NCBI GenBank assembly: GCA_008729055.1
Contig: SDUX01000008.1
Span: 1 to 64,000, forward strand
DNA from: Pyropia haitanensis
Taxonomy: Eukaryota > Rhodophyta > Bangiophyceae > Bangiales > Bangiaceae
DNA length: 64,000 bases
Direction: 5' to 3'
The position numbers and the translations under genes are program-made. This document shows, one piece after another, positions 34,734 to 45,734 of the stretch. Each line of letters begins with the position of its first letter. The stretch's first letter is position 1. The notes beneath the pieces were generated by a model. It ran no database searches. It saw only the letters and a list, made by a program, of their open reading frames with translations, and was not told the origin of the DNA.

Positions 34734-36119
34734 ATGCCGGCCCTCCACACGACGCCCTGGTCCACCTGGGCCGAGTGGTCCCACCTGCACCACCTGGCCC
34801 GCGTGGGACCCCCCGCCGCCGCCGCTCCCGCGCTCGCCACCTACCGCGCGCGGCACCCCGCGGCGCTGCCGCTGGCCATCGAGTCCACATTTGTGCTGCA
34901 GTCGCTGCTCGGCGTATCCCCCCCCTCCCCCGCCGCCGCCGACGCCGCCGCCGCGGCCGGCGGCGCCCCCCCCCCCCCGCCCCTGCCCACTTACGCGGCG
35001 CGGCTGGCGCTCGCGCTCACGCTCGTCCGCCTCGTCAATGGCCTGACCGACCGGCGGCAGCCGCGCGGCGCTGCCGCGCCGGCGCGGCCGGTCGCGACGC
35101 TCGCCGCCGCGGCGGGCCTGCCGGCTGGCTGGGTCGCGCTCCGCCACGACGCGGTCCACGCGGAGCTGCCGGCGTGGGGGGAGCTCGCCGCCGCGGGGCG
35201 GGCGGCGGTCGCGTGGCTGGCTGACCGCTACTGGGAGCCGCAGGCCGCGGCGGTGCGAGCGGCTGTGGGCGGGGGGGGGCGGCCGCAGCTGCCGCTGCCG
35301 GGGGGGGCGGGCGCGTACGCAGAACTCCGCCGCCTGGCCGCCGTCTTTGAGGCGGGGGGAGCAGGAGGGGGCGCCCCCCACCCGCCCGGGCCCCCGCCCC
35401 ACTCGCGCGGTGGCGCGGCGGATGCAGCTGCCGCGGTGGTGGCGGACCTCGACGCGGCGTTTGAGCGCCGCGCCGCGGCGGTGGCGGCCGCCGACGCCGG
35501 GGGCGCGCCGGCGGCGGCGGCCGCGGCGGCCTCAACGGCGGCGGGCGCTGGGATGGCGGCCGCGGCCACCCTTCCGCGCCGGCTGGGGGTGTGGCGGCGG
35601 TGCCCCAACGCGGCGGACTGGGCGGCGACGGCGGTGGGGCTGGCGCCGGGCCAGACGGTCGTGCCGGCCGCGGTGGTGGCCTCTGCTCTCGGCCTGCCGA
35701 GCCCTGCGGCGGGGGAAGGTGACGGCGACGGCGGTGGTGGCGGCGAAGTCGGTCGTGAGGGGGATGGCCGCAGGCCGGGGGGGGGGGACGTCACCGTGAC
35801 CACTGGCGGCGGCGTTGAGGGAGCGGCGGCGGTCGCGGCGGCGGCGGAGGCTGGCGCAGCCGCTCTTGCCGCAGCGGCGGCGGTGGGGGCGACGGCCAAG
35901 CGGGGGCGCCCTCGCGACGCGTCCGCCAGCGGGCTGGGCGGCGCGCCGGCGGGGGTGCGGCCGGCCAAGCGGCGGGCGGTACGGGCGCTGCGGGCGGCGG
36001 AGCTGGACGCGTTTGCCGCGCTGCTGGGCATCCCCAGCGCGGGTGGCGGGGGGGGGGAGGGTGCTGTGGAGGGAGAGGGCCGGGACCCGCAGGGCGGTGG
36101 GACGGGACGCCGTCGGTAG
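34734..36119 (+). CDS. LAS1-like HEPN endoribonuclease (pre-rRNA ITS2 processing)
   Basis: A 461-residue protein from the ATG at 34734. Residues 7-15 read TPWSTWAEW, the conserved LAS1 N-terminus. These are followed by RARHPAALPLAIESTFVLQS (the A.EST signature), YAARLALALTLVRLVNGLTD (the R.VNG.D segment) and GLPAGWVALRHDAVHAELP. R137-H138 to H142 form the RHxxxH catalytic motif of HEPN ribonucleases. AVAWLADRYWEPQ closes the domain. A second short block, LPRRLGVWRRCPNAADWAAT, lies near residue 280 and is typical of the LAS1 C-terminal part. The rest is Ala/Gly-rich linker. LAS1 works with the Grc3/NOL9 polynucleotide kinase to cut ITS2 during 60S subunit maturation in the nucleus. The gene is intronless here and converges on the PCF11-like gene 491 bases away. 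Confidence 0.85.
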   Translation: MPALHTTPWSTWAEWSHLHHLARVGPPAAAAPALATYRARHPAALPLAIESTFVLQSLLGVSPPSPAAADAAAAAGGAPPPPPLPTYAARLALALTLVRLVNGLTDRRQPRGAAAPARPVATLAAAAGLPAGWVALRHDAVHAELPAWGELAAAGRAAVAWLADRYWEPQAAAVRAAVGGGGRPQLPLPGGAGAYAELRRLAAVFEAGGAGGGAPHPPGPPPHSRGGAADAAAAVVADLDAAFERRAAAVAAADAGGAPAAAAAAASTAAGAGMAAAATLPRRLGVWRRCPNAADWAATAVGLAPGQTVVPAAVVASALGLPSPAAGEGDGDGGGGGEVGREGDGRRPGGGDVTVTTGGGVEGAAAVAAAAEAGAAALAAAAAVGATAKRGRPRDASASGLGGAPAGVRPAKRRAVRALRAAELDAFAALLGIPSAGGGGGEGAVEGEGRDPQGGGTGRRR

Positions 36120-36610
36120 GACCCCGCGGGGGGTGTGTCTCGGGGACGAGTGCGCGCGGCGGGGGTCGGCGGGACAAACAAGAGTAGGGAGCGTGATGAG
36201 AGAGCGGCCACCGCCCAACCGGGGGACGCACCGTCCTTCTTTGGCCAGCACTACCCACACCACACACACACCACACACGCCACACACACCCTGCCGGCGC
36301 GGCCGGGGGGAAACAAGCACAGCGAAGCAGAGAGACACGCGGCAAGGAAGAAAAACGCGGCACCGCCGGCGAGGAAGGGCAAACAGCGACACGCTCACGT
36401 GGCGAGGGAGAAACGACACACGAGCGGCAGGCGCCGCGGCGGGGACGCGGGCCCAAGCTGGTCACCCCTGTGGGTCCTCGCCCGAACTCCCCCCCCCCCC
36501 CCCCCCCCCCACAGACCCGCGGCGGCCACACCGTGCTGTGGCGTCGGGGGGCGGCCGCAGCGGCGCGGCCCTGCAGGCGGGCGCGGAGCGCCGTGTCCCC
36601 GCGACGCGGG
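36120..36610. other. Convergent intergenic spacer (LAS1 / PCF11-like)
   Basis: Untranslated sequence between two gene 3' ends. It contains a (CA)n-type microsatellite at about 36256-36292 and a C run of roughly 22 bases at 36489-36510. No further gene is seen. Confidence 0.6.
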
Positions 36611-36986
36611 CTAGAGTCCAACACGCAATCTTTTGGCAAGTGGTTCCCCCCCGCCCTCCCCGCCGGCGCCCCCTTCCCCCGCCGTGGCCGGCGCCGGCGG
36701 CGCCCCCCCGTCGGGCACCCCCGCCGCGGCGGGCGTCGCCGCGGCAGACGCGACGGCGGCGGCCGTCGCGGCCGCCCGCGCCGACGCAAAGCACGCGGCG
36801 TGGAAGACCGAGCCGTCGGGCGCGCGGACGGCGGCGGGGTAGCCCCACGCGCCGGCATCGTCGTTCCAGGTGGCGTCTAAATTCTCGCCACACACCCCAC
36901 ACGCCTCCCTCTCCTCGTCCCCTACCTGCACCCACGTGCCCGCTGCGGAAGCCGCGTCCGCCTCGGTGCCGCCGCCGCCGCTGCCG

Positions 36987-37023
<37 letters not shown>

Positions 37024-39190
37024 CCCCGCCACCGCCGCGATGGCCGTTGCCGCCTTCGGCGGCGCCGTCCCGGCCGTTGCCGCCGCCGCCGCCGCCGCCT
37101 CCACCGCCCGGCCCACCGTCGGCGCTCGCGGCGCCGCCGGGCCCGCCGCCCAGCCCGGCGGGGGCGCTCGACGTGTCGCTGCCCGGCAGGGGCGACGCCA
37201 TCCACGCCGCCGCCGCCTCCATCCAGCACCGCGACGCGCCGCCCGCCGCCCGCGACCGCTTGCGCTGGTTGTAAATAAACACCCAGTCCAGGTGCGCGCG
37301 GAGGGCGTCGACGCTCCCAAACCGCATCCCGTCGGCCTTGCTCAGGTGCGGCAGCTGGTCGTACAGGGCCGCCACCGCCGCCGTCGGCGGCAGCGCCTTG
37401 ATGTCTTCAAACCGCAACACCGGCGGCCCGGCCTGGCCACCCTTGCCGCCGTTGCCGCCGCCACCATTGCCGCCACCGTTGCCGCCGGCTGCCGCATTGC
37501 CCGCGCGCCGGCGGGCCTTGCGGCTTAGCGGCCGCTCCGCCAGTGCGCCAGAGCCGTCCTTGGCCGCGCGCCGCGGGTCGGGCCCGCCGAGCAGCCGCGG
37601 TGGTGGGTCGGGGCCCCCTAGCTGCCGCACCGGCAGCAACAGGCCCTGCCGCGGGGGAGAGGTGGGCCGCGCGTGCCCCCCACCGCGCATGGACATTCCG
37701 GATTGCATAAAGGGCGGTGGCATGGCGCTGGCGCCAGGCAGGCGCGTCGGCAGCAGCAGCCGCCCGCGTGATCCGGGACCGGAGCTGTGCGCCGCGAGCG
37801 GCGGCGTCGGCTGCATCGACGTTGTCGGCAGCATCCGCGGGCCCGCCCCCGACACCATTGGGAACGACGCCGGTTCGAGGCCATGCGGGGGCGGCGGGGG
37901 CGGCGGCCCCGCCGGACCGCCCGACCCGGACGGGCCCTCGTCCACTGGTGGAGGCGGCACCCGCTGCACCGGCGGCGGCGGCGCCATGACCGCGGGCGCG
38001 GCCGGCGGCGGTGGGGGCATCAGGTGCGGCGGCGGCGGCGGCGGATCCGCCGGGGAACTGACGAGGGAAAACGCGCGCGCCACGTCGAGCGGGGACGACA
38101 CTGGTGGCGCCGCGGCGGCGCCCTCGCCCGCCTCGGCAGCCGCCATCGCCACAATGCCCGCACGGACGGTCGCGAGCTGGCCCTGCAGCTCACTGATGCG
38201 CGCGCGCTGCGGCGCGTCTGGCTGGGTCTGCAGAAGCACGTCCAGCAGCGCCTGGAGCGCGTCGAGCTGTTCGATGCGCGGGGCCACGCCGCCGGCGGCG
38301 GCCTCGGCCATGAGTGACACCAGCTTGTCGGTCTCGAGCTCGAGCGGCGCCCGCCACTGCGCCGGGCTCTCCGTCGCCAGCGGCAGCGCCGCCACCCCTG
38401 CCGCGGCTCCGCCCACCTCCCCCGCACCGGCTGCGCCGGCCTCCACGCCGACGGCGGCACCCGTCACGCCGGGTACCGGCGGCGGGCCGCCCGCCCCGTC
38501 AACGTACCCCGGCGTCGCACCGCCCGCCGCGGCGGGCGCGGCGGCCGGCGTGGCGGACGCCGGCAGCGGGCCCGCCGCGTCCATGGCCGCGACGTGGTGG
38601 GCGAGGCTCGCGACGGTCTCCTCCCCAAACACGGGCGTCCAAGTGCCGAGCATCCGCAGCAGCGACCGCCGGACGGGCGCCGGCGTGACCGCGTACGTGT
38701 CGAGAAAGGTGCGGTGGATGCGCGCGGCAAACGCGGCCGTGTACACGCCGCCCACGTTCTTGCATATCGAGTCCAGAAGGTAGAGGAGCGGCAGCTTGAT
38801 GTCGGCGGGCACCGCCGCGATGCGCGCCACAATCGTGGCCGCAATCGTCGGCGCGTGCGCCACATTCTCTTGCGCCACGCTGGTCAAGTGGTTGATCAGC
38901 CGCTTGGAATTGAAGTTGAGCTCATCCAGGAAGGCGCCATACTCCTCCGCAACGCCCGCGTCGTACTCTGCCTCGCCGCCGACATCGCCACTGCCGCTGC
39001 CGCCCCCGCCACCACCGCCGCCGACGCCGCCACCACCACCACCACCACCACCGACGACGTCGACGCCGCCGCTGCTGCCGCCAACGCCGGCCGGGGCGGG
39101 GAGAAGGCCATCGCCGCGGGTCACGGCGGGCACGCCACGAGCGTCTGGCGACACCCCCCGGACGGGGACGGGCGGCGGCGCCCACGCCAT
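36611..39190 (-). CDS. PCF11-like pre-mRNA cleavage complex II protein (CID domain)
   Basis: An 859-residue single-exon protein, taking the ATG at 39190; the open frame upstream begins only with GTG. Residues ~83-195 form a CTD-interacting domain with the characteristic NFNSKRLINHLTSVAQENV, KLPLLYLLDSICKNVGG and RRSLLRMLGTW segments, which bind the phosphorylated RNA polymerase II tail. A long Pro/Gly/Ala-rich middle follows. A second conserved block lies near residues 610-690 (LRFEDIKALPPTAAVAALYD, then RFGSVDALRAHLDWVF). A C-terminal CxxC...H/C zinc-binding region at ~764-800 contains CGVCGENLDA and WGYPAAVRAPDGSVFHAAC. This order is that of PCF11 and its plant PCFS relatives, which act in mRNA 3'-end cleavage and transcription termination in the nucleus. 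The Gly/Ala runs come from GCC/GGC repeats. Its start faces the SERBP1-like gene across ~0.9 kb. Confidence 0.88.
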
Positions 39191-40007
39191 GGCCACGGCA
39201 ATGGCCACGGCGACCGACGCCGCCACCGTGCGTGACACGCGGTGGGGGGGGGGGTGGGGGGGGAAAGGGACACCCGGAGATAGCCGCGGCTATGCCGCGA
39301 CGAGCACACCGGCCGGGCGGGAGAAGTGGGGACCCCTCACACGGACGGGCGCCGACTCCCCCCCAGCCCGCCAGCGGTGCCGCCGCGGCGACCAGCACTC
39401 GGGGCGGCCGCGACCGGCGGGGCGCCACAACCGCCGGCAAGGGTGGCCGCCGGCGTTAGGCCAGCAGTCCCCCCCCCCCCCCCCCCCCCCCGACGGTCCC
39501 GCAGGGGGCAGCCTCGCTGGGGCGCGCGCCTGGCCATCCATGACGGTGGCCTGCGACGCTTGCACGTGGCACGATACGTGTCAAGATGCGACGGTGAAAC
39601 GTTACGACTATAGCGTGTGCACCGCCTATGTTCTGGGGCCGGGAACGGGGGCCACATATCCGCTTAAAAAGTCAACTCACCGAGCCCAGATCTGTTTCCT
39701 CGTCTCGCGGACACGTGTAGCCCTCCTGGTGCCGTCGCCGTCGGCTCACCTCCCCTCGCGGCGGCCGCGGGGGGGGCAGAGCACGCGTCCCACAAGAGCA
39801 TCATCCCAGGCCAGGTCCAGAGAGCGGGGGTCGCTCGACGAGGCGCCCCTGGTCGGCCGGTTGGGTGGTTGGGTGGAGGTCGTCCTTGGCGGCGGGGTGC
39901 GGCGCCGCGGCTGACGCGTGTGCGCGGTTTGGGCACGCCACCGCCAGACGCGCACGCACGCCCCCCGGTGCGCGTCGCTCGGTTGGGGGGGGGGGGGCGG
40001 CGGTGGC

Positions 40008-40059
<52 letters not shown>

Positions 40060-40091
40060 TCTGCTGGTGCGCACCGCGCGCCGGGTTTGCA
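39191..40091. promoter_or_regulatory. Shared upstream region of the PCF11-like and SERBP1-like genes
   Basis: The two genes are divergent, so this 0.9-kb interval should contain both promoters. It holds a poly-C run (about 39467-39491), a dip in GC around 39560-39700 and a (ggc)n microsatellite at about 40000-40060 just before the SERBP1-like ATG. The microsatellite probably lies in that gene's 5' untranslated region. I cannot identify specific promoter elements. Confidence 0.4.
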
Positions 40092-41894
40092 ATGGCCAAG
40101 ACGCCGGGGAGCCTGTTCGCGCTGCTCACCGATGACGCCGAGGACGCGACGCCCGATTCGGTCAACACCGACGCCCTGACCGCCCCGCCGCCCGCGGCGG
40201 CGCCGGCCAAGGCCGAGGCGGACAAGGCGGCTGCCGATGGGGGCGTAAAGACGGGCGCGGCGCCCGGTAGCGGCCGTGGCGGCGCAGCGGTTCGTGGCCG
40301 AGGTACGCGTCGCTCTGAGGGGTTTGGATGGGGCAGGGGCTACGGCGGGTTGGTGTGGGGGGCGGCGGGGCAGTTGGCGGGCAGCGTGATCGGCCGCCGA
40401 TCTCCCGCTTTTGCCATAGACGAGGATGGATCTCGGGGAGGGTCACGCGGCGCTTGGCCGGTCGTGGTCGTTTTTATCGCCGTGCTCGACGATACGTGTG
40501 GTCGACCATACGTTGGTCGTGTCATTGTGCGATAGGTGGTGGCACTGTGTGGATTGCATCTGACGCCTCTAACCCCGTCTCTCTGTGTCGTCCCCACCTT
40601 TCTTCTACCCCTCTACTTTCCTCGTCCCTTTCATTTGCATAATGCAGGTGGTACGTACCGTGGTCGGGGCGGCGCGGCAGGCGATGTCAGGCGGGAAGGT
40701 GGCCGCGGCCGTGGCCGCGGTGGCTTTGGCCCTGGTGCGCCCGCGCCGCTGGGTGGCCGCGACGGCTTCCCCACTGAGCCGCGTCCGTCGTCCTTTTCCG
40801 ACGTCCGCACTGGCGGGGGCCGTGACGGCCGCGATACGCGTCGCGGCCGCGGGATTGGGGTGCGGACGATGCCCGGCCGTGAGTACGATCGCCGCTCTGG
40901 AACGGGCCGCGGGCGGGAGGCGTCCAAGCAGGGCCGCGGCGGCAAGTACACGTTTGGCAACGAGGCCAATGACGCGCGGGCGGCGGAGATCTCGGCCAAC
41001 GCTGCGCTCTCGTCGGGGGCTGGGGAAGAGGGCGCCGTCGCGGCCGCCGCGGATGCGGCGTCGTCTGGCGGGGTGCTGGCTGACCCGACGGCGGAAGACG
41101 ACGAGGCTCCCGCTGCTGCCGATGGCGGTGAGGAGGAGAAGAAGGAGGCGGCTGATGGGGAGGAGGGGGAGGAGGCCAAGGAGGCTGCGCCGGCTGAGCC
41201 GGAGGAGCCCAAGGAGATGTCGCTTGAGGAGTTCCGCAAGTTGCAGGCTGAGACGATGGAGAGCTTGTCGATTGGGTCGGGTAAGGGCCTGCGGAAAGCG
41301 AACGAGGGCAGTGACGAGTTTGCCAACCAAAAGCCGCTGAACAAGCAGCCCGAGACGCACACGGGCGTGATTGCGAGCTTCCTGAAGAAGCCGACGGAGA
41401 CGTCGGCGACGACGACCAAGAAGGCACCGGCGGCCAAGTCGCCTTCGGCGGACAAGAAGCCGACGGTGGACGTCAAGGACTTCTTCAAGGGCCTCCCCAC
41501 GGGCAGCCGTGGCGGCCGTGGGGGGTATGCGCCTCGCGGGGATTCGGGCGGCCGCGGGGGGTACGCTCCCCGCGGCGACTCGGGCGGCCGTGGAGGCTAC
41601 GCGCCGCGAGGCGACTCGGGCGGCCGTGGCGGCTATGCGCCTCGGGGTGAGTCGGGCGGTCGCGGCGGCTACGCGTCGCGGGGTGACTCGGGCGGCCGCG
41701 GGGGCTACCAGGGCAGCGGTCCCCCGCGTGGGGGCTACACGGGGCCGCCCCGTGGGGATTATGCGGGGCGCGGTCGTGGGGGCGTCAACGCTGGCCGCGG
41801 AGGCGACGCGCGTGGCCCGCGTATGAACGGGAGTGGGCCGGCGGTGCCGAACGTTGGGGACACCAGCGCCTTTCCGACGCTGGGTGGCAACTAG
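40092..41894 (+). CDS. SERBP1/HABP4/Stm1-like RNA- and ribosome-binding RGG protein (two exons)
   Basis: Exon 1 runs from the ATG at 40092 to 40302 and ends at a gag|gtacgc donor. Exon 2 runs from 40648, after atgcag, to the stop at 41894, giving 485 residues in a continuous frame. Exon 1 reads MAKTPGSLFALLTDDAEDAT and ends in RGRG; the join gives GGTYRGRGGAAGDVRREG. Near residues 145-175 is GREYDRRSGTGRG followed by KQGRGGKYTFGNE. This matches the HABP4_PAI-RBP1 signature (+.FDR+SGTG+......G.G..NWG), with KYTFG replacing NWG. An acidic Glu-rich middle, MSLEEFRKLQAE and a C-terminal array of about six GGRGGYAPRGDS-type repeats follow. Family members bind mRNA and the 80S ribosome, and Stm1/SERBP1 occupy the mRNA channel of idle ribosomes. 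The RGG array suggests RNA binding and arginine methylation. Confidence 0.88.
40303..40647 (+). other. Intron of the SERBP1-like gene
   Basis: A 345-base GT-AG intron with donor gtacgcgtc and an acceptor preceded by a long pyrimidine-rich stretch (about 40560-40630) ending in atgcag. Splicing here restores a single frame between two exons that both read as RGG-rich protein. Confidence 0.85.
41500..41725 (+). repeat. RGG-repeat coding array
   Basis: About six in-frame copies of a 36-base unit encode GGRGGYAPRGDS, with third-position differences between copies. Protein-level conservation with silent drift indicates selection on the peptide repeat. Confidence 0.85.
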
Positions 41895-43165
41895 GTTATC
41901 CTCTATGGATGGACGAGGTCACTGCTGGCGGCGGCAGTGTAGTATCTCACGGATTCGACTCTACCCTGGGGTGCTGCTCTGCAGTGTGGTGACTGGCGTG
42001 TGGTGGGGTGTCGTTTGGTGCGTGTGGGTGCTAGTAGAAGCGATGTGTGTGAGTCCGGTTTGCATATGAGGTGCGGTGTGCTGTTCCGTGTTTTCACTGT
42101 CCTGCTTTTGTCTGAGCTGGTTGCGTGCTGATGTATCCGCTTGTGTGTCTTGCTCCGTTTTTTCTCTCCGTGATTTCAGTACCACGGCCGAGGACGGTCG
42201 CTACCTACCGCAACACGCTTGAAGACGGTGCTAGACTTCTCTTCATTTCTTTTTCTCTCTGGTGGCTGCCTGAGTCTAGCGTTTTGCGTGTGTACTGGGT
42301 CGGATCATGGTACCTGATTTTGTTTTCAACTGCTGTGTTGACCCTGGCGCATGCTCCTAGTCACGCTCGTGGGCGGGCCGGTCGCAGCTGGGTCGTCGCA
42401 TGCTGCAATCAGCGGTGCTCGTGGATGAGTCGGTCAGCGGCGCGCCTGACCGTGGGCTTACCGCGCCACGACGTAGCTGTCCACGTCAGAGAAGTCGTCG
42501 TGCACTCGCTGGCACTGGGTATGTCGGCATTCCTGCTGACGGCAGCAGAGTGAGGAGATTGGATTCGTCCGTTACTCATTGTGTCTGGCGCCGTCATCAC
42601 CGGTATTAGGTCCTTCAATACGCTCCTGAGCAGCCCCTGACTTCCGCTTCATGCACAGCATGTCCCACCTGCTTCTGATACTCGTCATCTATGGTGACGG
42701 AGGAGTGTCAAAGCCTTTGCACGCGTCTCTGGATAACCCCCGCCCACCCCGGCGTCCCCGCGGCCACCCCGGCCATGAGCACGCACATAGCAGGGCGGTC
42801 GGCCATGCGAACTAGTCGCTGTGACGCTTGCAAAGGAGCCATGTTCGGGAAACTGCCGACCAACTCACAGGAGTGTCTGGGAACACGCCCCTCGCCACCC
42901 GACCGCTGCACCACCCGCCGTTGCCGTCGCCAGTATCGTACACGACGACGTGTCAGAAAGCTTTCACTTAAAAAAAAAAGAGTTCCTTGCGACTGCTCGG
43001 TCCTCCCCCTGAACCCCGATGACACTTTCATACCACCCGACAAGGCCAGTCACAAACCAGATACACAACACACCAGTCGACCACCATGACCCGGCAAATG
43101 CGGCATCGCGAGCACTCCACAAGGGAAAGAAATCGCGCCGCAAGCAACGGTCAACACGGTCCGAG
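41895..43165. other. Lower-GC intergenic region between SERBP1-like and p23 genes
   Basis: About 1.27 kb of balanced composition between the 3' ends of two convergent genes. The first several hundred bases are probably the 3' untranslated region of the SERBP1-like gene. A short poly-A stretch lies at 42969-42980. No protein with recognisable features is present on either strand. Confidence 0.5.
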
Positions 43166-43939
43166 CTAGTTCTCCTCCCCACTATCGCTGCTGTCCTCAT
43201 CGCCGTTGCCAAAGTCCAGGTCGGCAAGATCCTTGTTGCCCCAGTTGGATCCTGCTCGAGACGGAAAAAAAGGGATGGGGTGCCCCAAGAACAACAGCAA
43301 ACGAGTGCGCCACGAGCAATTCGGCAGAACAGGTAAGTGCCAGATCCAACACGAAAGCAAGCACAATAGTCTCCCGTGAGGGGTAGCAGAGTGGGCTCCA
43401 GGTACGCCGGAAGCCCGTGACTGTCCTCTCCAACAACGCCTGCAATGCACGGCCCAACCCGCAGACCCCCCCTCCGTCCCTGGCGCAATCCCCAGACGGG
43501 CAGCCACATACCAAAGTCATAGTCGTCCTCCTCATCCTCGTCCTTCCACGCGTCCCAGTCAATCTTGCAGTGCACGTTGCGCGACTCGTCGGCGAGGAGG
43601 CGGTCCCAGTAAGGCCCCGACTCGGCTTTGCGGATCTTAAAGTACACCAGCCGGCTGCTGAGCTTAATGGACGACTCAGCCGTCTTGATGGGCTTGAGCA
43701 ACCGAATGTCCAGCACGTACTCCCGCTCGTCGCCAAGGACGCCCCCGTACCCCCGCCAGTACACGTGACCATCGTCCGTGATGCGGGCGGTTGTCTGCTC
43801 GGGCCTCACGTTCGCCACGTTCATAGTGATGTACACGTCGCCTTTGCGCTGGGCCCAGCGAAACTCGGGCGTCAGCCTGAGGTCCCACCAGCAGTGGCGC
43901 CGCAATACGGGGAGGGGCCACCAGCGCCGTAGAAGACAT
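43166..43939 (-). CDS. p23/Sba1-like HSP90 co-chaperone (CS domain)
   Basis: The main exon, reading down from about 43885 to 43512, encodes TPEFRWAQRKGDVYITMNVA, then GYGGVLGDEREYVLDIRLLK, VYFKIRKAESGPYWDRLLAD and VHCKIDWDAWKDEDEE, ending DDYDFG. This is the CS fold of p23, including the WAQR start, the G...Y.L.I.L...I strand pattern and the W..D...W+DEDEE end. A donor (tttg|gtatgt) at 43511 and an acceptor (gagcag) at 43252 join it to the last exon 43251-43166. That exon encodes SNWGNKDLADLDFGNGDEDS and ends in SDSGEEN, the usual acidic tail. p23 binds ATP-bound HSP90 and stabilises client complexes in the cytosol. The N-terminus is uncertain. The nearest ATG (43939) is in another frame, so a small intron in the first ~50 bases, or a length error, is needed to join it. 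Confidence 0.85.
43252..43511 (-). other. Intron of the p23-like gene
   Basis: A 260-base intron with donor gtatgtggc and acceptor ctcgagcag on the minus strand. Splicing joins the CS-domain exon to the acidic C-terminal exon in phase 1. Confidence 0.8.
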
Positions 43940-45734
43940 TAGAGGAGCACCACCGCGCCGCACCAAGAGCGATGATGTCCGCAGAAAGAGCCACACAATG
44001 AGACAGGAGAGCGAGGACACAGGGCAATCAACAAGACGCCACAAAACACCACACCCAGGAGCAGTCGACGGCGAACACCGCAAAGACCAACAGGCAGAGG
44101 TACCACGCCCGACGGTTCAAAGCAGAACAGAGACAGACCGTCAGAAAGCTGCCACCAGAACCCCGCAGGCACCACGCCGTGGCACGCAGCAGTCACAGCC
44201 TGCCACGCCGACACAGCCGCGAGCACGCAACCACACCGCCCACCGACCGTCCACTACCAGCCTCTCCCAGCCGTCCCAGCCACACCCCGACCAACGCCAG
44301 CACACTTGCACCCAGGCGTAGCGGCGACGCCCCCGACCCCCCTCCATTCTCCCCCTCCATCCTCCCCCTCCCCCAGCTGAGGGCGGAGGACGGGGAAAGG
44401 GGAGGATGGCCATCCCCGCCCCCCACACTCATCACGCGGATTCCCGAGCGACACCGACGCCGCCGCCCCGCGACTTCTCAGACCACCCCTCCCCGTCCGG
44501 CTCCGACACGTACGGCCCCGTCGACGTCGCCATGACAGCGTCGTGTGCCCGTCGGCGCGTCAGGCGGCCAACGCCACGACCCCTGCCGACCAACTGCGCG
44601 GCAACGCAGCGGTGCCCCCAATGATACACACCCCCTCCCGCAGCGGCGGCGGCAGCGACGCAGATGACCGTGGGCAGGGTCGATAGCGCTGCGGCGATAC
44701 CACGGCGGCGCGAGGCCGGGGGGAGGGGGCGGGGGAGGGGAAGCACGGGGCGAAAGGGGACGCGACCAGGCGGCCAGGTTCTGTCGTCCACAAGTGTGAG
44801 GGCGGGAAGCGCACGCGCCGTGCTGGCGGGCGGTGCACCGGCCCGGGCGCCGCGCGCAGGTCAACGCTCGCCGCGCCGCCGCTGTCTGCCGCCGCCGCTC
44901 GGCACGCCTGGCCGACGATGCCGCGACTGCCCCGCGCCGCCGCCCCCCGACTCGCCCGCCGTCGCCCAAACCCGTCACCGCCGCCGCCGTCGCCGCCGTC
45001 GCCGTCGCAACCTCCGCCCCCACCCCACACCCTCACCGCTGCCGCCGCCCCCCCCGTGACCCGCGGCGCTTGCCACCGCGTGGGCGCCGTCGGCTGCGGG
45101 CGGGTGACCGACTGCTCTGCTCCCCCCCCCCCCCCCCCCCCCCAGCTCTGAAGGACAGAGCAGGCGCGTGTGCGGTGCGGCAGGCACCAGCCGACGTGGC
45201 GAGGCGGCGGCGCGCAACCGCCCCCGAACCACTCAAACACGTCCCCGTACCCTCATCATCCTGTGGCGTGAATCCCCCCCCCCATCAGGCGAGCCCCTGT
45301 GAGCGGAGGCGGCACGGGAAGCCGCCCCGCCCGGCGCGCGCGCCGCCGCCCTCCCGCCGCCACCCATGACGCCGCCGCCGTCGCGGGGAGGGGCCACAGA
45401 GGGGCTGCAAACACAGGCTGAGCCGCTCCCAAACACGAAACAGGACAGAGCCTTGAAATCGGCAGGCATCGGGGCAGCGACGTGCGGCGTGCAGTGCACC
45501 GTGCCGCTTGCCCGGCCTCGCTGCTGCACAGTTGTATGTCGTGAAATGGAGCTGGAAGGAGGGTTCCGCCGCCACGGGCCGCAGCGATAGGTCGAGAGAC
45601 CCACTCTTCGACCCACGTCGGTGCGGGATGGAATCTCTTTGAGACGTGAACTGGGTGGCAGCGGCTGTGAAACCTGCGGCCGTGACGACGGTCACATTCC
45701 AGGAAGTGACTGTGCCGAGAAGTATCGCAGTTAG
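43940..45734. other. Intergenic region with GC-rich low-complexity frames, no confident gene
   Basis: The first few hundred bases are upstream of p23 and probably its promoter and 5' leader. From about 44330 to 45380 both strands have Pro/Arg/Gly-rich frames without motifs. A striking C run (about 45121-45144) followed by cag looks like a plus-strand splice acceptor, but neither flanking frame is recognisable. A gene hidden by introns cannot be excluded. Confidence 0.4.

Noticed and set aside
37338..38783. 481-residue plus-strand frame
   Set aside because: It is the reverse of the PCF11-like coding sequence, and its Gly/Ala/Ser-rich composition mirrors that gene's Pro/Ala/Gly codons.
45121..45240. 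Plus-strand exon after the long C run and cag at 45121-45146
   Set aside because: The acceptor looks good, but the following frame is short and basic with no recognisable features and no upstream exon could be identified.
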